DNA from: Acidobacteriota bacterium | Lineage (GTDB): Bacteria > Acidobacteriota > Terriglobia > Terriglobales > Acidobacteriaceae | Direction of reading: 5' to 3' | Assembly (NCBI GenBank): GCA_023410055.1 | Contig: JAEYQK010000022.1 | Location: 16,297-80,296 of the forward strand | Length of the DNA stretch: 64,000 nt | Part shown: positions 59,906 to 64,000 of the stretch, piece by piece | Layout of the letters: every line of letters begins with the position of its first letter | Position numbering within the stretch: the stretch's first letter is position 1 | Made by a program: the position numbers and the translations under genes | The notes under the pieces: generated by a model | What the model was told of the DNA's origin: nothing | What the model saw: only the letters and a program-made list of their open reading frames with translations | Databases searched by the model: none

Positions 59906-60032
59906 CTACAGCTTCCGTTCTGTGTCGCTGCCATTGTACCTTGTGGGCTGCGGCAAAACCGGTAGTGCCGCCGCGATCCCATTACTTTGGTGTGTATCCG
60001 CTGGATTGGGAGTAGTTGGGACGATTGCACGT

Positions 60033-61814
60033 CTACGCCGTCACAGTCTCGCCAGTCGAGTAGAGCTCTTCAATCTGCCCTCTATATCGCTCTTCAACTG
60101 CTCTTCGCCGCACTTTCATGGTCGGCGTGAGGAGTCCGCTCGCGATTGTGAACTCGTCTGAGATAATCAGCACTTTCTTGATTCTCTCGAATTGCGCGAG
60201 AGTCTGGTTTACGCCCGCGGTGATTTCGCGGTAGAGAGCACGAACGCGATCGTTCTGAATGAGTTCTTCGTGGGACGAGAATACGACCTCATGTGTCCGA
60301 GCCCAATTCTCTAGCTCGGGGAACTGTGGAGCAATCACAACGATTGAAAACTTGCGGCGGTCTCCGATAATAGCGGCTTCCGCGATCAATGGATTGGATT
60401 TCAGAACCAACTCGATCGGCTGAGGAGCGATGAATTTCCCTCCTGATGTCTTGATCAGGTCCTTCTTGCGATCGGTTATGAAGAGGAAGCCGTCATCGTC
60501 AAGCCGCCCAACGTCTCCAGTGCGAAACCACTCGTCTTCGAACGCCGCACTGGTCTCTTGAGGTTTGTTCCAGTATCCCTTGAAGACCGAAGGACCCTTA
60601 ACCAGGATCTCGCCATCTTCGGCTATCCGAACTTCGATATTCGCGAGTGGCTTGCCGATGCTGCCACGACGATAGAAGCGCGGGTTGTTGAGTCCTATAA
60701 CGGGAGACGTCTCCGTAAGCCCATAGCCTTCGAAGATTCGAATGCCGATGTTCGCGTACCAATCGATCAGGGCTTCTCCGAGGGGCGCTCCTCCTGATAT
60801 GAATACCTCAACCTTCCCACCTAGCGCTGCTTTTACTCGCGAAAACAGAACCATGTCAGCGAGGTTCCACAATGGATCCTGGGGCCTTCGGCCAGCAAGC
60901 ACTTGCTCTCGGTTTCGTGCGCCGACCCGCATCGCCCACTCGAATATTCTGCGCTTCACTCCTTGACCGGCCTTCGCCTGCACGTTGTTGCTGATCTTCT
61001 CGTATACCCTCGGGACACCGACAAACACGTTGGGCTTCACTTCGATCAACGCCTGGAGCAGTTCTTCGATGTAGGGGCAATAGGCGACAGTCACCCCCTT
61101 ATAAAACATCGCGTAGTCGAGGTGCCGTGCCGTTATATGCGACAGAGGCAAGAACGAGATGCTGGTGTGCCTCGGGCCAAAATCGTAGTAGTCAGTCGAA
61201 TGAAGCAGATTCGAAGCCAGATTACTCTGGCTAAGCATGGCACCCTTAGGTGTTCCTGTTGTTCCCGATGTATAGATTACGGTTGCAATTGTGTCCGGAG
61301 TAATTGCTGCTGCGTATCGGTCAAAGTCTGGGTCTCTGCCTTTGGGCCCTTCCGCCATCAATGCCTTCATCGAGATCGCAGTCGACACACAACTGGACGA
61401 TCCGGCGCATTCCATGAGCACGATCTTCTCCAGCGAGGTCTGATCCTTGATCGACAGCACTTTCTCCAAGTGGGTGAGTGTGGAAACAAACAATACGCGG
61501 GCCCCTGAATCCCGCAACACATATGCAGTCTGCTCCGCCGTGAGAGTAGGGTAGATAGGAACACTGGCGGCTCCAAGAAGCATTGCGGCAAAGTCCGCGT
61601 ACGCCCACTCCGGACGATTCTCACTCAAAATCGCGACCCGGTCTCCACGACCAATCCCCCAGAACTGCAGCCCTCGCGCAATTCCAACGACATTACGATA
61701 GATATCTTTTGAGGAAATCGCCTGCCATGTAACGGTTTCCTTGAACAACATGACACGCTCTTCATTTCGGTCAACTATCGAGTAGAAGAGCTCGTTGATT
61801 GTGTGGATGTTCAT
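60033..61814 (-). CDS. Long-chain fatty acyl-CoA synthetase (AMP-binding)
   Basis: A 593-residue adenylate-forming enzyme. The P-loop-like motif is VIYTSGTTGTPKGAM (about 177-191); GYGLTETSPVIGL and EDEWFRTGDVGRLDDDGFLF and KDLIKTSGGKFIAPQPIE are the A5, A7-A8 and A10-region signatures. It resembles the FAA1/FadD15-type long-chain acyl-CoA ligases that activate fatty acids for degradation or lipid synthesis. Monocistronic as far as visible, with a 218-base gap to the regulator. Confidence 0.92.
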   Translation of the reverse strand: MNIHTINELFYSIVDRNEERVMLFKETVTWQAISSKDIYRNVVGIARGLQFWGIGRGDRVAILSENRPEWAYADFAAMLLGAASVPIYPTLTAEQTAYVLRDSGARVLFVSTLTHLEKVLSIKDQTSLEKIVLMECAGSSSCVSTAISMKALMAEGPKGRDPDFDRYAAAITPDTIATVIYTSGTTGTPKGAMLSQSNLASNLLHSTDYYDFGPRHTSISFLPLSHITARHLDYAMFYKGVTVAYCPYIEELLQALIEVKPNVFVGVPRVYEKISNNVQAKAGQGVKRRIFEWAMRVGARNREQVLAGRRPQDPLWNLADMVLFSRVKAALGGKVEVFISGGAPLGEALIDWYANIGIRIFEGYGLTETSPVIGLNNPRFYRRGSIGKPLANIEVRIAEDGEILVKGPSVFKGYWNKPQETSAAFEDEWFRTGDVGRLDDDGFLFITDRKKDLIKTSGGKFIAPQPIELVLKSNPLIAEAAIIGDRRKFSIVVIAPQFPELENWARTHEVVFSSHEELIQNDRVRALYREITAGVNQTLAQFERIKKVLIISDEFTIASGLLTPTMKVRRRAVEERYRGQIEELYSTGETVTA

Positions 61815-62028
61815 CGGTGGGCGACTCTTAGGACGTGCTTAGGCCACAAATTAGAGATGCCGACTCTCCGGCAAAAGTAAACATTTCGTTTGCTCAGCGA
61901 GGAAGCAAGACTTTGCAGAATACCGAGTAGGAGTGTCGCAACAAGACGTATTGACCCTTCTCCATCGCTCGCTCCCAAAGCTCAAATCAGCCCCGCGTCA
62001 TCTAAATCTCTGAATTCTGCACTAATGT

Positions 62029-62057
62029 TTGACGGTGTCCATCTGCATTGTTATTAT
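62029..62057 (+). promoter_or_regulatory. Sigma-70 promoter of tRNA-fMet
   Basis: TTGACG (62029-62034) and TATTAT (62052-62057) are 17 bases apart, close to consensus. Transcription would begin about at the mature 5' end of the tRNA (62063). Confidence 0.82.
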
Positions 62058-62062
62058 CACAG

Positions 62063-62139
<77 letters not shown>

Positions 62140-62141
62140 TC

Positions 62142-62180
62142 GGCAAGTGCTTGAATACACAGCACTTGCCATTATTTTTG
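62142..62180 (+). terminator. Intrinsic terminator after tRNA-fMet
   Basis: GGCAAGTGCT (62142-62151) pairs perfectly with AGCACTTGCC (62161-62170) around TGAATACAC, followed by ATTATTTTTG. Its T-run overlaps the -35 of the integrase promoter. Confidence 0.9.
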
Positions 62181-62206
62181 ACATCTGTGTGCTGCTTGTG
62201 TACTGT
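62178..62206 (+). promoter_or_regulatory. Sigma-70 promoter of the integrase gene
   Basis: Consensus -35 TTGACA (62178-62183), 17-base spacer, and -10 TACTGT (62201-62206), the latter a weak match. About 36 bases ahead of the integrase ATG. Confidence 0.68.
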
Positions 62207-62241
62207 CAGTCCAGCTTACCCTAGAGGTTGGGAGGGCAGAT

Positions 62242-63363
62242 ATGCACGTCATCCTCTACAAGCGTCACAGGGCCTCTTGCACACACAAGGATGATAAGAC
62301 TTATCGCCGGTGTCGGTGCTCCATCTGGTTTGAATGGAACAAAGGCGGCAAGCAAACCCGCAAAAGCGCAAAAACCTTCAGTTGGGAAACGGCACAGGCC
62401 AAGGCTCACGCCATTGAGCAAACACACCTGAATGCTGAACTAGGCCGGTGCCCGGTTCCGAGTGAAGCAAAGACCATTGAGCAAGCAATCAAACTCTTCA
62501 TGGACAGCAAGCGTGGAGAGGATTTGGCCGCACCAACACTCTATAAGCACACTCAAACACTGAAGCGATTACAGGACTTCTGTGAGAGCGAATCACTCTT
62601 GTTTGTAAAAGACATCACGCTCTCACATCTGACCACGTGGCGTGCATCGTGGCCCTTCAAATCCCCGCTTGCGAAACGCATCAATCAGGCACGGGTAAAG
62701 ACCTTTTTCAAGTTCTGCTGTGACGCGGGCCTCATTGCAACAAATCCAACAGCTCAGCTCTCCAGCATTCAGGTAAAGGCCGATGAAGCCAACAACGTGC
62801 GGCCTTTCGAACCGAAAGAATACAAGGCCATTATTGCGGCCATCAAAAAGACGGACCTCCAAGCACGCAACAAGATCCGCGTGAAGGCGTGCATGCAGAT
62901 TCAGCGTTGGTCCGGCCTGTCTCTTGTGGATGCTGTCTGTTTGTCCAGAGATGAACTCCAGCAAGAGGGTGAGGTCTTTCGCGTTTGCACGAAACGGCAC
63001 AAGACAGGCACCCACATCAATAATCTCATTCCAACGTGGCTTGGCAAAGAGCTGCTAACGGTCAAGAATGGCAACCCTAAATATTTCTTCATCTCCGGGG
63101 AAGCCACGCCCAAGGGTGCTGTGAGTACGATGGACAAAATGTACCGACGTGTTTTCGAGAAAGCTGGCGTGGACGGCACGTCGCACATGTTCCGACACAC
63201 TTTCAGCGTGGAACTACTCAAAGCGGGCGTGGACATCCGCAAAGTGAGCAGGGCACTCGGGCACAGCTCCGTCACGATCACAGAGCGGTACTATGCAAAA
63301 TGGAACAAGGCCCAACAGGACATCTTGGATGAGGATCTAGAGCGGGCGTGGAGGCGCAGCTAG
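62242..63363 (+). CDS. Tyrosine-type site-specific integrase
   Basis: A 373-residue tyrosine recombinase with ribosome site GGAGGG. Residues 1-60 include a Cys-rich start (C13, C24, C26); 75-175 form the SAM-like core-binding domain. The catalytic domain has K254 (KRHKTG), H315 and R318 (HMFRH), H341 (LGHSS) and nucleophile Y350 (TERYY). The first catalytic Arg, normally in GLR, is replaced by Ser (SGLSL, S227), with an Arg at 222 nearby. Its position directly after tRNA-fMet marks the left end of an integrative element or prophage extending beyond the window. Confidence 0.9.
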   Translation: MHVILYKRHRASCTHKDDKTYRRCRCSIWFEWNKGGKQTRKSAKTFSWETAQAKAHAIEQTHLNAELGRCPVPSEAKTIEQAIKLFMDSKRGEDLAAPTLYKHTQTLKRLQDFCESESLLFVKDITLSHLTTWRASWPFKSPLAKRINQARVKTFFKFCCDAGLIATNPTAQLSSIQVKADEANNVRPFEPKEYKAIIAAIKKTDLQARNKIRVKACMQIQRWSGLSLVDAVCLSRDELQQEGEVFRVCTKRHKTGTHINNLIPTWLGKELLTVKNGNPKYFFISGEATPKGAVSTMDKMYRRVFEKAGVDGTSHMFRHTFSVELLKAGVDIRKVSRALGHSSVTITERYYAKWNKAQQDILDEDLERAWRRS

Positions 63364-63383
63364 GTCCCGGCATCGCCGCACTT

Positions 63384-63983
63384 CTAGAAATTGGAGCGGT
63401 TTGCCAAAGCAAGAACCTTATCTCTAGGGATTGCAATCGTGGTATTCCCCCACATCAGCCGCACGCTCCCTCCTATGTTCTCCGTCGTTAGCTTGGATGG
63501 CAACCAAACGTAATATAGCTTCTCAGAGGCCGCAACTACATTGACCGGGTCTGAGAGGCCCGGAACAGAGCCGGAGAAAGTCAAACCCATCTGAGAAACA
63601 GCAGGTACCGCGTCTTGTGCAATAAGAAGCTGAATACTCGGGTTAGTATCGCGGCACGCGTATGCGTCTAGTTCGCCTGTGTAACCTGCCGCCATATCGA
63701 CGGCAACCAACAAACACAGCGCCACAGCAACTTGTATGGTGGGGCTAGCAATGAAAGAGCGGTGGTATCGCACAATGGCGATACACAGATACATTACCGC
63801 AAGTACGGACAGCACATAAAAGACTCTGACCGGCAGCGGAGATTTCATGTCAAAAAGGTAGCGTTCTTGAACAAGAAACCACAAGGCTGGGAGCAACCAA
63901 CCGATGCACTTAGCGAATATGGGCGATTCATCTTCGAGCCATTTCATTATGGCCAATGCGACCACAGCCCTTAGAGCAATCAT
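63384..63983 (-). CDS. Membrane protein of unknown function in the putative element
   Basis: A 199-residue protein with three or so N-terminal hydrophobic segments (IGWLLPALWFLVQ, VFYVLSVLAVMYLCIAIV, IQVAVALCLLVAVDMAA) and an extracytoplasmic C-terminal domain (about 100-199) with one Cys (DAYACRDT). No family recognised. It is convergent with the integrase, 20 bases between stops. Start ATG 63983; an internal ATG at 63947 is possible. It is likely cargo of the element, but its role is unknown. Confidence 0.55.
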   Translation of the reverse strand: MIALRAVVALAIMKWLEDESPIFAKCIGWLLPALWFLVQERYLFDMKSPLPVRVFYVLSVLAVMYLCIAIVRYHRSFIASPTIQVAVALCLLVAVDMAAGYTGELDAYACRDTNPSIQLLIAQDAVPAVSQMGLTFSGSVPGLSDPVNVVAASEKLYYVWLPSKLTTENIGGSVRLMWGNTTIAIPRDKVLALANRSNF

Positions 63984-64000
63984 CCCGAGTGTGGTCCCGC

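Larger units (their letters stand above)
62140..64000. mobile_element. Left end of a putative integrative element at tRNA-fMet
   Basis: The element is defined by a tRNA gene immediately followed by an integrase pointing inward, the common arrangement for genomic islands. The left attachment core would be part of the tRNA 3' end (about 62115-62140). The right copy is not within the window, so the far boundary is unknown. Only the integrase and one membrane protein gene are visible. Confidence 0.6.

Overview
The window reads as a chromosomal segment of an Acidobacteriota bacterium, probably class Terriglobia (Koribacter-like). This is inferred from gene content: two tandem VWFA-related proteins of the acidobacterial type, a PilZ protein with an acidobacterial-looking N-terminus, an integrase with a Cys-rich N-terminus, frequent GTG/TTG starts, moderately high GC and genes densely packed on both strands. 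No rRNA or CRISPR array was seen; two tRNA genes are present.

Layout. 1-2.5 kb (minus): xdhC-like and mocA-like maturation factors for a molybdenum hydroxylase and a HAD phosphatase cut by the left edge. 2.7-9.7 kb (plus): a zinc-type oxidoreductase, a stand-alone nuoB, a secreted beta-propeller, an aminotransferase and two D-2-hydroxyacid dehydrogenases. 9.7-20.2 kb: secreted hydrolases, DedA, purQ, half an AI-2E-type membrane protein, three tandem secreted esterases plus a decayed remnant of a fourth, and a divergent beta-helix protein; two LacI/PurR-like palindromes lie in the divergent gap. 20.3-24.8 kb: GDP-fucose synthesis (gmd, fcl), a GHMP sugar kinase and a CPBP protease. 24.9-36.2 kb: nadE, a DsbA-like protein, a lone secretin, a HAD phosphatase with ymdB, murI, a GerMN protein with an amidase, and a DUF1015 protein. 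36.3-42.7 kb: two VWA proteins, reverse transsulfuration enzymes (CBS and CGL), a methyltransferase, cutA and an FtsB-like protein.

42.7-56.2 kb: thiG, a HEGGH membrane protein, PilZ, an aromatic amino acid decarboxylase with an MFS transporter, tRNA-Arg(CCU), an AI-2E transporter, aroK, an ECF sigma/anti-sigma pair, a lone receiver, a CsgG-like protein, and the dnaX-ybaB-recR unit. 56.4-61.8 kb: a STAS protein, a SET-domain methyltransferase, a four-gene cluster (LexA-like regulator, secreted small peptide, seven-TM protein, helical protein) and an acyl-CoA synthetase. 62.0-64.0 kb: tRNA-fMet with promoter and terminator, immediately followed by a tyrosine integrase. This looks like the left end of an integrated element continuing beyond the window.

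The most interesting uncharacterised locus is 57.5-59.9 kb. A regulator with a palindrome over its own translation start precedes a 61-residue exported peptide and a seven-TM protein, and a perfect 10-bp hairpin carries the second gene's ribosome binding site in its loop. A peptide-signalling or envelope-sensing role is inference only. The esterase/beta-helix locus with paired palindromes and several intergenic hairpin families are the other points worth following.
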